Below, in pieces: positions 45,457-54,455 of a DNA stretch of 64,000 nucleotides (positions are counted from its first letter, which is position 1; each line of letters starts with the position of its first letter). Source of the DNA: JAVBKU01 sp031553875 (lineage in GTDB: Bacteria; Bacteroidota; Bacteroidia; Bacteroidales; Rikenellaceae); assembly GCA_031553875.1 (NCBI GenBank), contig JAVBKU010000005.1, positions 1 through 64,000 on the forward strand. Reading direction: 5' to 3'. The position numbers were made by a program, and so were the translations under genes. The notes below the pieces were generated by a model. It worked only from the letters and a program-made list of their open reading frames with translations. It made no database searches and was not told the origin of the DNA.

Positions 45457-46955
45457 ACATCTGTCTTTTTAGTTTTTGCATGTTCTGTGTGAGCATCGGC
45501 TGCGGGAGTTTTGGCGCCTGCGAGCCGTCTGCGTTTCTGCCGCGCACTGATAATAAGCGGAGCGCTGAGGAAGATCACATTACCTATAAGCACCAGGCCA
45601 ACATACATCATCGGACTGCCTATCGGCAATTGTGAGGGTGGAAAGAATGAGACCACGAACGAGAAGGCCACCGCCACAAAACCTATCCCCGCAACGGCCC
45701 ACATACCTCCACGGCCGCCGGGAACCTTATAGGCCCTGGCCAGGTCGGGCTTGGTACGGCGCAGGCGGATAGCCGCGGCGTACATCAGCATGTACATAAC
45801 CAGATATAGCCCTATGGTCAAGGCGCTCAGCAGGAAGAAGGCCACGCTCACGTCCTTGATAAAGAAATAAAGCGACGAGAGGATAGTCACGATGATACCC
45901 TGAGTTATGAGGATATTGATCTGTATGCCGTTTTTATTGGTTTTCGCAAGTACTTTCGGGAGCTGGCCCTCGCGGGCTGTCCATAAAAGGCCGCGGCTCG
46001 GACCCGAGATCCACGACATCACCCCACCCAGGGCGCCGAAGGCCACCAGGGCCCCCATTACATTGGTCATCCACCCCATATTGAAGGTATCGAACACGTT
46101 ACGAAACGTGACCATCAGCCCGTCCTGGATATTTATCTGGTCGTAAGGCATTACCACCGCTACCGCCAACGCGCCCAGAGTGAACAGCACGAAGGAAATA
46201 ACAGCGGCAAGCAGTACGGCTACAGGAAACTGGCTGGATGGTTTTTTCATCTCCATGGCATGTACCGCGTGTACCTCGACCCCAGCGAACAACAGCAGGA
46301 TACCCGCAAGGAAAGCGATATTACCCATACCAGTTATATGAGGGAAGAGGCGCGGATGGGCGTGTCCGCCCACGTCGCTCACAAGAGTGGTTTCAGAGGC
46401 GGGGATACTTTCGAGCGCAATGGGATGACCGGCGATAATCCACACGAGGGCCATCACCACGATAATCACTCCCGGCAATACGGTCCCTATAAGGAACCCC
46501 CTGCTCGTGATCTTGGAGATGGTATTCGTGCCCCTTAACGTGAGGCCGGTCGCCAGCCAGTACATCGCTATCGAGAATAGCCCCACATACGTCCCGTTCT
46601 GGGCCAGGGCAGGATCGGCGATCATAAAGGCGATAGCCGCCGAAGCGAATGAGAGTACCGTCGGGTACCACACCACGTTCTGTATCCATTGCAGGAATAT
46701 GGCCGCAAAGCCCAGATGCTCGTTGAAAGCCTCCTTGACCCAAGTATACACGCCGCCGCCTTTATCGGCGAACGCGCTTCCCAGTTCGGCACTCACCAGC
46801 GCCGCAGGGATCAGGAACAGGAACGTGGCAAAGAATATATAGAAGAACATCGTAAGTTCTTCCTTGCCCATCATCGGCAAGCCTCGCAGGCTGATGATGG
46901 CGGCAGCGGTCATAAGGGCCAACTGCCAGGTGGTGATATATTTCGATTTTGCCAT
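45453..46955 (-). CDS. gadC: Glutamate:GABA antiporter
   Basis: A 500-residue APC-superfamily transporter with about twelve membrane segments. The start is at 46955 (MAKSKYITTWQLALMTAAAIISLRGLP). Recognisable are SAELGSAFADKGGGVYTWVKEAF in the first half and the GVEVHAVHAMEMKKPSSQFPVA segment near the middle. The last about 30 residues form a charged tail (RQKRRRLAGAKTPA...), where E. coli GadC has its pH-sensing C-plug; whether this tail does the same is unknown. It exports GABA in exchange for glutamate. Confidence 0.92.
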   Translation of the reverse strand: MAKSKYITTWQLALMTAAAIISLRGLPMMGKEELTMFFYIFFATFLFLIPAALVSAELGSAFADKGGGVYTWVKEAFNEHLGFAAIFLQWIQNVVWYPTVLSFASAAIAFMIADPALAQNGTYVGLFSIAMYWLATGLTLRGTNTISKITSRGFLIGTVLPGVIIVVMALVWIIAGHPIALESIPASETTLVSDVGGHAHPRLFPHITGMGNIAFLAGILLLFAGVEVHAVHAMEMKKPSSQFPVAVLLAAVISFVLFTLGALAVAVVMPYDQINIQDGLMVTFRNVFDTFNMGWMTNVMGALVAFGALGGVMSWISGPSRGLLWTAREGQLPKVLAKTNKNGIQINILITQGIIVTILSSLYFFIKDVSVAFFLLSALTIGLYLVMYMLMYAAAIRLRRTKPDLARAYKVPGGRGGMWAVAGIGFVAVAFSFVVSFFPPSQLPIGSPMMYVGLVLIGNVIFLSAPLIISARQKRRRLAGAKTPAADAHTEHAKTKKTDV

Positions 46956-47000
46956 AATACACAATCTTTTATATTTATATAAATAATATATAGCTATATA

Positions 47001-48392
47001 TTAATGGTGGAAACCACCGGCCTGGGCTTCGGTAAGCCCCTCTTTAGCGGAACTCTTACGCAGGATATCGATGCACCGCGACATATCGTCGATAAGCAAT
47101 TGTGCCATATCGCGCGAGAAGCCGTGGCGGATGACCACGCGCTGTATTACCATATCCTGGCAGTCGGCGGGCAGCGAGTAGGAGGCTATCTGCCATCCCC
47201 GGGCCCGCAGTTTGTCCGACAGGTCATACAGATTGAAACCCGGATCTACACCCTTCTTGATCATCCACGCAGCGCCGGGCAGGGCGTCGCGTCCGTCGTA
47301 AAGGAGGTCGAACAGGCCCATCTTAGACACCTGTTCCGCGATGAATATCCCGTGGTCGAGGCACGCCTGCTGTATGCGGCGGTAACCCTCGAAGCCGTTG
47401 CGCAGCAGATTATAGTATTGGGCTATGATCTGTCCGCCGGGACGTGAGAAATTGAGCGCAAAGGTCGGCATATCGCCTCCCAGATAATTTACCCTGAAGA
47501 TGAGCTCTTCGGGCAGATCCTCCTTGGTCCGCCACACTACCCAACCCACACCCAGAGGCGAGAGGCCGAATTTGTGGCCGGAGGCATTGATAGACTTGAC
47601 GCGCGGCAGGCGGAAATCCCACACTATGTCCCGCTGCAGGAACGGAGCGATGAATCCGCCGCTAGCCGCGTCGACATGCATGGGAATATCGAGGCCTGTC
47701 CTGTTCTGCAAGTCGTCGAGCGCATCGCTGAGAGCCTTCACGTCCTCATACTGAAGGGTAAAGGTCACGCCGAAGGTCGGGACCACGCCGATCGTGTTCT
47801 CGTCCACCCGTTTGAGCATCTCTTTGGGAGTCATCAGCAGACGGCCGTGTTCCATGGGTATCTGGCGCAGTTCGACGTCGAAGTAACGGGCGAACTTCTC
47901 CCAGCACACCTGCACGGGGCCGGTTATCAGATTGGGACGGTCATAAGGCTTACCCGCAGCTTTCATCCGCTCGCGCCAGCGCCATTTAAGCGCAAGGCCG
48001 CCGAGCATACACGCCTCGCTCGACCCTGTGGTCGAACAGCCGATAGTGGTATGGCCCTCGGGTGAATTCCACAATTTGGCAAGGATATGTACGCACCGGT
48101 TCTCGATCTCGGCCGTCTGCGGATACTCGTCCTTGTCAATCATGTTCTTGTTAAGGCAGGCGTCCATGATGGTGTGCACCTGCGGGTCGGCATAAGTCTG
48201 GCAAAAAGTAGCCAGATTCTGTTTGGCGTTACCGTCCAGCAACAGTTCGTCGAGGATCAGTTCGGCCACGGTAGCCGCGTCGCTGACACCCTTGGGCATC
48301 TCGAACTCCGGGATGACGGCTTCGGAGACGGGAAGCGAATATGAATCCGGCAAGGCCCCGTCGAGTTTTCTTTTCACTAAATGTAGTGGCAT
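47001..48392 (-). CDS. gadB: Glutamate decarboxylase
   Basis: A 463-residue PLP enzyme converting glutamate to GABA and CO2 with consumption of a proton. The family N-terminus MPLHLVKRKLDG...PVSEAVIPEFEMPKG is present, then GSSEACMLGGLALKWRWRERM, and the PLP lysine in SGHKFGLSPLG (about Lys274). It is the first gene of the gad operon, 45 nt upstream of gadC. Together with hdeD elsewhere in the window it indicates an acid-resistance strategy suited to fermentative gut conditions. Confidence 0.95.
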   Translation of the reverse strand: MPLHLVKRKLDGALPDSYSLPVSEAVIPEFEMPKGVSDAATVAELILDELLLDGNAKQNLATFCQTYADPQVHTIMDACLNKNMIDKDEYPQTAEIENRCVHILAKLWNSPEGHTTIGCSTTGSSEACMLGGLALKWRWRERMKAAGKPYDRPNLITGPVQVCWEKFARYFDVELRQIPMEHGRLLMTPKEMLKRVDENTIGVVPTFGVTFTLQYEDVKALSDALDDLQNRTGLDIPMHVDAASGGFIAPFLQRDIVWDFRLPRVKSINASGHKFGLSPLGVGWVVWRTKEDLPEELIFRVNYLGGDMPTFALNFSRPGGQIIAQYYNLLRNGFEGYRRIQQACLDHGIFIAEQVSKMGLFDLLYDGRDALPGAAWMIKKGVDPGFNLYDLSDKLRARGWQIASYSLPADCQDMVIQRVVIRHGFSRDMAQLLIDDMSRCIDILRKSSAKEGLTEAQAGGFHH

Positions 48393-48661
48393 GATAAAAT
48401 GGTTTTATAGCGCTGGCCACCACTATTTTCCGGGGACGATGAGTGTGCGGCCCGGCGCCGGTTAATAATTCAAAAAACGTCCCCCTGTGCTGTTTAAACA
48501 AAGGATTTGCCATTTAATGCCATTTTTTAAAAGCGTTGCAAATAGGTCTGTGAGCGGCAAAATACGCGACGGATCATTTTATATTTTCGATCATACGCGT
48601 AGATTCAGGCCCGAATCGGCCGCATATTTGCATAATTCGACTGCATCATACCCGCAGAACC
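48393..48661. other. Divergent promoter region of gadB and the MFS gene
   Basis: A 269-bp region between divergent starts. No further gene. CATATTTG at about 48627 is close to a -7 element for the MFS gene. I could not find a consensus promoter for gadB, which may depend on an activator. Confidence 0.4.
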
Positions 48662-50044
48662 ATGCAAAAACGTAACTCGTCGAATGTACTCCTGTGGTTG
48701 GTAGCCGTCGGGTATTTCATGCAGACCCTCGATACCACCATAGTCAATACAGCCCTGCCCAGCATAGCCAAAAGCCTGGGGGTAAGCCCTTTGGAAATGC
48801 AGGCAGTGGTAGTTTCCTATACGCTTGTGATGGCCGCGTTGATCCTAGCGAGCGGATGGCTCGCCGACCGCTTCGGCACGCGGCGGGTATACCTTACGTC
48901 ATTGTTGCTATTCACGATAGGATCGCTCTGCTGCGCCATGTCGAAAGACCTCATGCAATTGGTGGCTTCGCGTATTTTACAAGGGTTTGGAGCGGCGATG
49001 TTAATGCCCGTGGGCCGTCTGGCGGTACTTAGGGCATTCCCTCACGAGAAATTCCTGCGGGCTATAAGTTATGTGACGATCCCGGCCCTGGTGGGGCCCC
49101 TGATCGGCCCCACTCTCGGGGGATGGCTGTCGCAGGCTTTTTCCTGGCATTGGATCTTCCTGATCAACCTCCCTGTAGGGATCGCGGGATTCGTTCTCTC
49201 CTATTTCTTCATGGATGATTTCAAACCCCCGCGCACCTCCTCGTTTGATTTCGCGGGCTTCCTGATGATCGCCATAGGCATGATCACTATTTCTTACGCT
49301 CTGGACGGTGTTGTGGAATTGGGACTGCGCCGTGCGATGGCCGCAATATTTATTGTCGCGGGGGCGATCTCGCTTGTCAGCTACTGGCTATACGCTTCCC
49401 GCAAGAGGAATCCGCTCATTCCGCCCCGGCTATTCAAACTTAACAGCTTCCGGGTGGGAATATCGGGGAACTTTTTCTCCCGGCTGGGAAGCAACGCCCT
49501 GCCCTTTATGCTGCCGTTGTTCTTCCAGGTAGGACTGGGCTACTCTCCCCTTAAGTCCGGATTGATGTTACTGCCCATGGCCCTGGCTGCGATAGGGATG
49601 AAACGTATAGGCATAGCACTTATAAATAAAGTGGGATACCGCAGGACTCTGCTATGGAATACCATCGCCATGGGCGTGGCTATATCGTGTTTCAGCCAGT
49701 TATCCGCATCCACATCCATATGGGCCATGATGCCGCTGCTGTTCGTATCGGGAGGCATCAACTCCCTGCAATTCTCGGCCATGAACAGCATCACCTTAAA
49801 AGACCTGCCCGATTCACAGGCCAGCAGCGGCAATACCCTGTTGTCGATGGTGATGATGTTCTCGATGAGCCTGGGGGTGGCCCTGGCCGCTGTGCTGCTG
49901 TCCCTGTTCCGCGAGGTATCTTCAAAGTTTGCGGAGGCGGGGGGCGAATTGTTCCCATTCCACGCCACATTCCTGTGCGTAGGCGTCATATCTGTTATAA
50001 CTGCGTTTATATTCTCGCAGTTGCCTAAGGATGGGCCGGCATAA
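48662..50044 (+). CDS. MFS multidrug exporter (DHA2-type)
   Basis: A 460-residue drug:H+ antiporter of the major facilitator family with 12 to 14 membrane segments. Signatures: LDTTIVNTALPSIAKSLGV in the first helix and ASGWLADRFGTRRVYL at the loop after the second. It resembles MdtD-type exporters. The substrate is not predictable. It is divergent from gadB and a single gene. The terminator at 50138 belongs to the convergent tRNA-Cys transcript but may also stop this one. Confidence 0.88.
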   Translation: MQKRNSSNVLLWLVAVGYFMQTLDTTIVNTALPSIAKSLGVSPLEMQAVVVSYTLVMAALILASGWLADRFGTRRVYLTSLLLFTIGSLCCAMSKDLMQLVASRILQGFGAAMLMPVGRLAVLRAFPHEKFLRAISYVTIPALVGPLIGPTLGGWLSQAFSWHWIFLINLPVGIAGFVLSYFFMDDFKPPRTSSFDFAGFLMIAIGMITISYALDGVVELGLRRAMAAIFIVAGAISLVSYWLYASRKRNPLIPPRLFKLNSFRVGISGNFFSRLGSNALPFMLPLFFQVGLGYSPLKSGLMLLPMALAAIGMKRIGIALINKVGYRRTLLWNTIAMGVAISCFSQLSASTSIWAMMPLLFVSGGINSLQFSAMNSITLKDLPDSQASSGNTLLSMVMMFSMSLGVALAAVLLSLFREVSSKFAEAGGELFPFHATFLCVGVISVITAFIFSQLPKDGPA

Positions 50045-50137
50045 GGCCTTCAGTAAATTCCGCCGGATGTGGAGCAATAATTATAAACTATTTGTAGAAT
50101 TCGGGGCAGCCCCTATTTACGCCCCCGCCAAAATAAA

Positions 50138-50179
50138 CAACCCTCTAATCTGCTGACGATCAGCTAAATTAGAGGGTTG
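50138..50179. terminator. Terminator of tRNA-Cys with conserved apical loop
   Basis: A 12-bp stem (CAACCCTCTAAT with its complement) with an inner GCTGA/TCAGC pairing around CGA. On the minus strand T-rich sequence follows. It also faces the MFS gene end. The apical sequence is shared with the hairpin at 41801. Confidence 0.8.
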
Positions 50180-50184
50180 CTTTG

Positions 50185-50255
50185 AGGTCTGAAGCGGATT
50201 CGAACCGCTGTACGAGGTTTTGCAGACCTCTGCCTAGCCACTCGGCCATCAGACC
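50185..50255 (-). tRNA. tRNA-Cys (GCA)
   Basis: A 71-nt cloverleaf on the minus strand: acceptor GGTCTGA/TCAGACC, anticodon stem GAGGT/ACCTC around CTGCAAA (anticodon GCA), T arm GCGGTTCGAATCCGC. CCA is not encoded. A consensus promoter lies about 80 nt upstream. Confidence 0.95.
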
Positions 50256-50338
50256 ATTAATATTTCCGACCGCACACTCACCGAATCTACCAAGGGGCGA
50301 AGCCCCACATTTCTGTCCTCCAGCGCGCGACCGGAGTG

Positions 50339-50369
50339 CAAATATATGAGTTTTTTGTTACAATCCAAA
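50339..50369 (-). promoter_or_regulatory. Consensus promoter of tRNA-Cys
   Basis: On the minus strand TTTG (50369-50366), a 19-nt spacer and TATATTTG (50346-50339) match the Bacteroidetes housekeeping consensus exactly. Confidence 0.75.
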
Positions 50370-50549
50370 ACGGGCGGGCTTTTGCGCGGATAAACTCTCC
50401 CCGGGGCGCACCGATATTTCGCCGTTCCGACATTTTTCATACCTTTACGGTCAGCGTCGCCGGGGCGAAAAGCGACTGTTCCATAAAGGAGCGTCCACAC
50501 CCGGAGGCGCGTACATCACAGGCGTATAACCCCTAAATCCGCCACAGTT

Positions 50550-51653
50550 ATGATTATCGACGACATAGCCCTGACACTCCTACCCCGCCTGGGGATCAGG
50601 ACCGTCAACCATCTGCTCGGGTGTTTCCCCTCGGCGGAAGCCGTCTTCGCCGCATCGGCCGACGAACTCATGGAACGCGCCGAATTAAAGCCCGAATTCG
50701 CCCGCCTCATAGCCTCCAAGGCAAGCCATCCCGACGCAGAGAAGGAGATGGAATTTATCCTCAAGAACCGCATCAGGGCCATCTGTTCCACCGACGACGA
50801 TTATCCGCAGAGGCTTCTGGAGTGCGCCGATTATCCCCATGTACTCTACGTCAAGGGACCTAAGGAGTTCAACGCCGGGGCATGGCTTTCGGTAGTAGGC
50901 ACGAGGAAGATAACGCCCTATGGGGTTAAGATGTGCGACTCGATAATCGGTGAACTGGCGTCGCTGAATCCTGCCACCACCATCGTGAGCGGCCTGGCTT
51001 TCGGGGTCGACGTGGAGGCCCACCGTGCCGCCTTGCGCCACGGGCTGCAAACGGTCGGAGTCGTGGCCCACGGACTCACTCATATCTATCCCGCGCGCCA
51101 CACCGAAACGGCCCGCAGGATGGTCGACGAGGGAGGCGCCGTGATCACCGAATTCGCATCGAACAGCACTATGGACAAGGCATGCTTCGTGCAGCGCAAC
51201 AGGATAATCGCCGGGCTCTCCGACGCCACGCTCATCGTGGAATCGGCGGCTAGGGCGGGCTCGCTCATCACCGCCGACATGGCCGACGGCTACAACCGCA
51301 CGCTCTTTGCCGTCCCCGGGCGCGTGGGTGACCAGTTCTCCGAAGGCACCAACAGGCTTATCCGCAGCCTCAAGGCGCAGATGGCCACATCCGGCAGGGA
51401 TATCGCCGAAACGATGGACTGGGCTCCTGCCATGGCGGCCAAGCCCGATGCCAAGCAGGGCTCGCTTTTCGCAGGAAACACCCCCGTCGAGGCCGCTATA
51501 ATCGCCATGCTGGGTACCGATCCCCTACCCCGCGAGGAGATCGTGGGCCCCTCCGGCATATCTTTTGCGGAGGTAGCCGAAGCCCTGCTTATGCTGGAAC
51601 TTTCGGGACATATCCGGCTTATTCCGGGGCGCGGATATATAAAACTAGCATAA
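50550..51653 (+). CDS. dprA: DNA-processing protein DprA
   Basis: A 367-residue protein (Smf/DprA). After an N-terminal helical SAM-like region (about 1-75), the Rossmann core has YPQRLLECADYPHVLYVKG, SVVGTRKITPYGVKM, VSGLAFGVDVEAHRAAL and FVQRNRIIAGLSDATLIVESAARAGSLITADMA. A C-terminal winged-helix domain (about 300-367) follows. In transformable bacteria DprA loads RecA on incoming ssDNA; it is conserved even in species not known to be competent. It is transcribed alone. Confidence 0.93.
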   Translation: MIIDDIALTLLPRLGIRTVNHLLGCFPSAEAVFAASADELMERAELKPEFARLIASKASHPDAEKEMEFILKNRIRAICSTDDDYPQRLLECADYPHVLYVKGPKEFNAGAWLSVVGTRKITPYGVKMCDSIIGELASLNPATTIVSGLAFGVDVEAHRAALRHGLQTVGVVAHGLTHIYPARHTETARRMVDEGGAVITEFASNSTMDKACFVQRNRIIAGLSDATLIVESAARAGSLITADMADGYNRTLFAVPGRVGDQFSEGTNRLIRSLKAQMATSGRDIAETMDWAPAMAAKPDAKQGSLFAGNTPVEAAIIAMLGTDPLPREEIVGPSGISFAEVAEALLMLELSGHIRLIPGRGYIKLA

Positions 51654-51702
51654 GTTGTGCTGGTTTAAAATATATGAGAATTAATTACGGCTTCGCAGTA
51701 TT

Positions 51703-51868
51703 TTATTTCGCCTTCGGCGACCTACTTTTGCCATTGCCGCAAAAGTAGGCAAAAGGTCTAGCCGCGTCTTCTGCCGGGGTCTCTTCCGGGAGCTTCCCTC
51801 GTTACACGATAACTGAGGGTGATCTCCCTCACGAGACCTAGTTCCGGCAGAAGCCCGGAGCGGCGATT
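51703..51868 (-). repeat. Dispersed structured repeat, copy B (inverted)
   Basis: A complete copy lying in the opposite direction to the others, between dprA and tatD. The terminal hairpin is CCTACTTTTGC / GCAAAAGTAGG (51721-51731 with 51739-51749) around a 7-nt loop. Outer arms CTTCTGCCGGG and its partner, and inner GGTCTC/GAGACC, are present. Confidence 0.85.
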
Positions 51869-51912
51869 ATTTTGCCACCCAGATATTACTTTGACAAACA
51901 TTTATTATCGCC

Positions 51913-52716
51913 ATGACCCTCACAGACACCCACTGCCATATATACGACGAAAAGTTCGACGCCGACCGCGACGAGGCCATAGCCCGCGCCGCCGGGGCCG
52001 GGGTGACCCGTATCATGATGCCCGCCATAGAGCCGCAGAACTACGATAAGATGTTCTCTGTCGCACGTCGCCACCCCAGAGTGTGCCTACCGATGATGGG
52101 CCTCCACCCTACTTCGGTCAACGACAATCCCTCCTGGCGCGACGACCTCGGCCTGGTAGTACGCTACCTCGCCTCGTCCCCCGAAGGCATACGTTTCTAC
52201 GGCGTGGGCGAAACGGGGTTAGACCTACATTGGAGTAAGGATTTCCTGAAGGAACAGACCGAAGCCTTCCGCCGCCAGATAGAGCTGGCCCTCGAATACT
52301 CGCTGCCCATTGTCATCCACACCCGCGAGGCATGGAACGAGACTCTCGAAGTCCTCTCCACCTACCGTGGCAAGGGATTGAAAGGCATCATGCACAGCTT
52401 CAGCGGCACTCTCTCTCACTACGAGACACTCAAAGGCATCGGCCGCTTCATGCTCGGTATCGGCGGCGTGGTGACTTACAAGAATTCGTCGGTGGCCTCG
52501 CTGCTGGAGCGCATACCACTGGAAGATATACTCCTCGAAACCGACGCCCCCTACCTCTCCCCCGTGCCCTTCCGGGGCCGCCGCAACGAGCCGGCCTACA
52601 CCGCTCACGTATGCCGCGCCGTGGCCGGGGTCAAGGGCGTAAAACCCGAGGAGATAGCATTGATTACCAGTGGCAACGCCGCCGAGATGTTCTCTCTGGG
52701 CAGCGCTAACGATTAA
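51913..52716 (+). CDS. TatD-family metal-dependent deoxyribonuclease
   Basis: A 267-residue TIM-barrel amidohydrolase-fold hydrolase. Motifs: TDTHCHIYDEKF (metal-binding HxH), GVGETGLDLHW (Glu), VIHTREAW (His) and ILLETDAPYLSPVPFRGRRNEPAY near the C-terminus. TatD/YcfH-type enzymes are 3'-5' DNA exonucleases or related hydrolases in repair and quality control. It is monocistronic. Confidence 0.93.
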   Translation: MTLTDTHCHIYDEKFDADRDEAIARAAGAGVTRIMMPAIEPQNYDKMFSVARRHPRVCLPMMGLHPTSVNDNPSWRDDLGLVVRYLASSPEGIRFYGVGETGLDLHWSKDFLKEQTEAFRRQIELALEYSLPIVIHTREAWNETLEVLSTYRGKGLKGIMHSFSGTLSHYETLKGIGRFMLGIGGVVTYKNSSVASLLERIPLEDILLETDAPYLSPVPFRGRRNEPAYTAHVCRAVAGVKGVKPEEIALITSGNAAEMFSLGSAND

Positions 52717-52778
52717 ACCGCAGGGCGTAATTTATCTCAACTTATTGCTTGGTGGTTATGTAATTGTGATTTTTTTCT

Positions 52779-52925
52779 TATCTTTGAAGAAGAATTAGAG
52801 GCGTATAAGCCACGCCGACAATAGGCTCGCCGCAATTGGCAAGACAGCCTCCCGGCGGCATAGAGAAAAGCAGTTCATTGACAGCGATTTAACGACAGAG
52901 AACCTCTTTCCGGGAGGTTTTGTTA
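52779..52925 (+). ncRNA. Possible small RNA upstream of tRNA-Ser
   Basis: A good -7 element TATCTTTG (52779-52786) without a well-placed TTG precedes about 130 nt with no ORF. It holds several stems (GGCGT/ACGCC, AGGCT/AGCCT) and ends in a small hairpin AACCTC/GAGGTT (52901-52919) followed by TTGTTA. I recognise no Rfam family in it. It may instead be only the leader of the tRNA-Ser transcript. Confidence 0.3.
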
Positions 52926-52935
52926 GTATATTTAC

Positions 52936-53023
52936 GGAGGGATGACCGAGTGGTTGAAGGTGCACGCCTGGAAAGTGTGTATACCTCAAAAGGGTATCGC
53001 GGGTTCGAATCCCGCTTCCTCCG
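52936..53023 (+). tRNA. tRNA-Ser (GGA)
   Basis: An 88-nt cloverleaf with the long variable arm of serine tRNAs (TACC...GGGTA). Acceptor GGAGGGA/TTCCTCC, anticodon loop CTGGAAA (GGA), T arm GCGGGTTCGAATCCCGC. CCA not encoded. Confidence 0.95.
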
Positions 53024-53141
53024 CACAGTAAATGCGGGTTTCGCCGCCCCGACGCTCTGACTCCCCGCTGAGAGAGACAGGCATGGAGGGCGAGTGACCC
53101 TGGACGAATGTTATTATTTCAAATAAATTATAATCGCAGTT

Positions 53142-53936
53142 ATGAAAAAGATCCTTTTAATGTTGGTCGCCACGGGCGTGATCGCCTTCGGCACTGCGAA
53201 TGTCCTGGCACAGGACACCGACACCACTTCCGCCCCGCAGACGGAACTAACCGATGAAGCGGCCCAGGCTCAGGCCCTTATGGCCGAGACAGGCGTCGAA
53301 GGAGAGCCCATCCACCAGGTACTTAAACAGAAATTCCTCGAGGGCGGCGCCGCATGGATGGCCCCCATACTATTGTGCCTCGTGCTTGGACTCGCGATCG
53401 CCATCGAGCGTATCATCTACCTCAACCTCGCTTCTACCAACTCCAAGAAGCTTATCTCTAACGTCTCCGAAGCCCTCAACACCAAGGGGGTAGACGAGGC
53501 CAAGGAACTGTGCCGCAATACCCGCGGCCCCGTGGCCAGCATCTTCTACCAGGGGCTCGACCGCTACAAGGAGGGTATCGACGTGGTGGAGAAATCCATC
53601 GTGTCGTACGGCTCGGTGCAATCCGGGTATATGGAGTCGGGGCTGTCGTGGATCTCGCTGTTCATCTCCCTTTCGCCGATGTTGGGGTTCATGGGTACGG
53701 TTGTGGGTATGGTCGACGCCTTCGACGCCATACAGGCGGCGGGCGACATCTCCCCGTCACTGGTGGCCGGCGGTATCAAGGTGGCCCTGCTGACCACCCT
53801 GATGGGTTTGATCTCGGCGGTGATCCTGCAGCTCTTCTATAACTATATCCTGGCCAAGATCGACGACCTGGTGATAGACATGGAGGACTCCTCCATCACC
53901 CTCGTGGATATGCTCACCAAGTACGGTAAGAAGTAA
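53142..53936 (+). CDS. exbB: ExbB/MotA/TolQ-family protein (second locus)
   Basis: A 264-residue protein, second ExbB of the window. It starts with a cleavable-looking hydrophobic segment (MKKILLMLVATGVIAFGTANVLAQ) and an acidic stretch, then the ExbB core: MAPILLCLVLGLAIAIERIIYLN, WISLFISLSPMLGFMGTVVGMVDAF and VALLTTLMGLISAVILQLFYNYI. The N-terminal extension is typical of Bacteroidetes ExbB. It begins a locus exbB-orf-exbD-exbD. Confidence 0.92.
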   Translation: MKKILLMLVATGVIAFGTANVLAQDTDTTSAPQTELTDEAAQAQALMAETGVEGEPIHQVLKQKFLEGGAAWMAPILLCLVLGLAIAIERIIYLNLASTNSKKLISNVSEALNTKGVDEAKELCRNTRGPVASIFYQGLDRYKEGIDVVEKSIVSYGSVQSGYMESGLSWISLFISLSPMLGFMGTVVGMVDAFDAIQAAGDISPSLVAGGIKVALLTTLMGLISAVILQLFYNYILAKIDDLVIDMEDSSITLVDMLTKYGKK

Positions 53937-54017
53937 GGAAACACGCTCCGGAGCGGCCTTCTGCGCTGCGAAAGGATATGTTTCCAAGGTCTGATCGACT
54001 CTTAAAAACCCGTAAAG

Positions 54018-54419
54018 ATGAAAGAGCTTAAAATCGTAAAATACGTCCTGATGGGAATATCGGTACTGACGGTCCTCGTGTTTTTCGTGGGCCTGACCGA
54101 TGTCGACCTGATGCTGAGATGGGCCTATATCCTCATCGGGGCCGCCGCGCTGTGCGCGATAGTTTTCCCAGTGATAAACATGATCCGAAACCCCAAAGGA
54201 GCCAAGAACACGCTTATAGGCCTGGGCTTGGTGATATTGGTATTGGGCGTCTCATTAGCCCTGTCGAGCACCACTCCGGTGACCGACTCGGCAGGCGGGG
54301 TATTCAACGACCCGCTCGTGCTGCGACTTAGCGACACGGGCATCTACGCAACATATTTCGCCCTGGCGGCAGCTATTCTGGTGGCCGTGGTGGGCGAGGT
54401 AAGCAAAATTTTCAAGTAG
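54018..54419 (+). CDS. Small four-helix membrane protein
   Basis: A 133-residue hydrophobic protein with four predicted membrane helices (YVLMGISVLTVLVFFVGL; WAYILIGAAALCAIVFPVI; LIGLGLVILVLGVSLALS; YFALAAAILVAVVGEV). It has no named family. It lies between exbB and exbD, a common position for such an ORF in Bacteroidetes, so an accessory role in the proton motor is likely. Confidence 0.8.
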   Translation: MKELKIVKYVLMGISVLTVLVFFVGLTDVDLMLRWAYILIGAAALCAIVFPVINMIRNPKGAKNTLIGLGLVILVLGVSLALSSTTPVTDSAGGVFNDPLVLRLSDTGIYATYFALAAAILVAVVGEVSKIFK

Positions 54420-54455
54420 CCGCAGGCTTTTCCGGGCAACGTAATTATATAAACC

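Noticed and set aside
52790..52920. 4.5S or 6S RNA
   Set aside because: The SRP RNA apical motif is absent and there is no long irregular 6S-type duplex, so only an unspecified small RNA is proposed.
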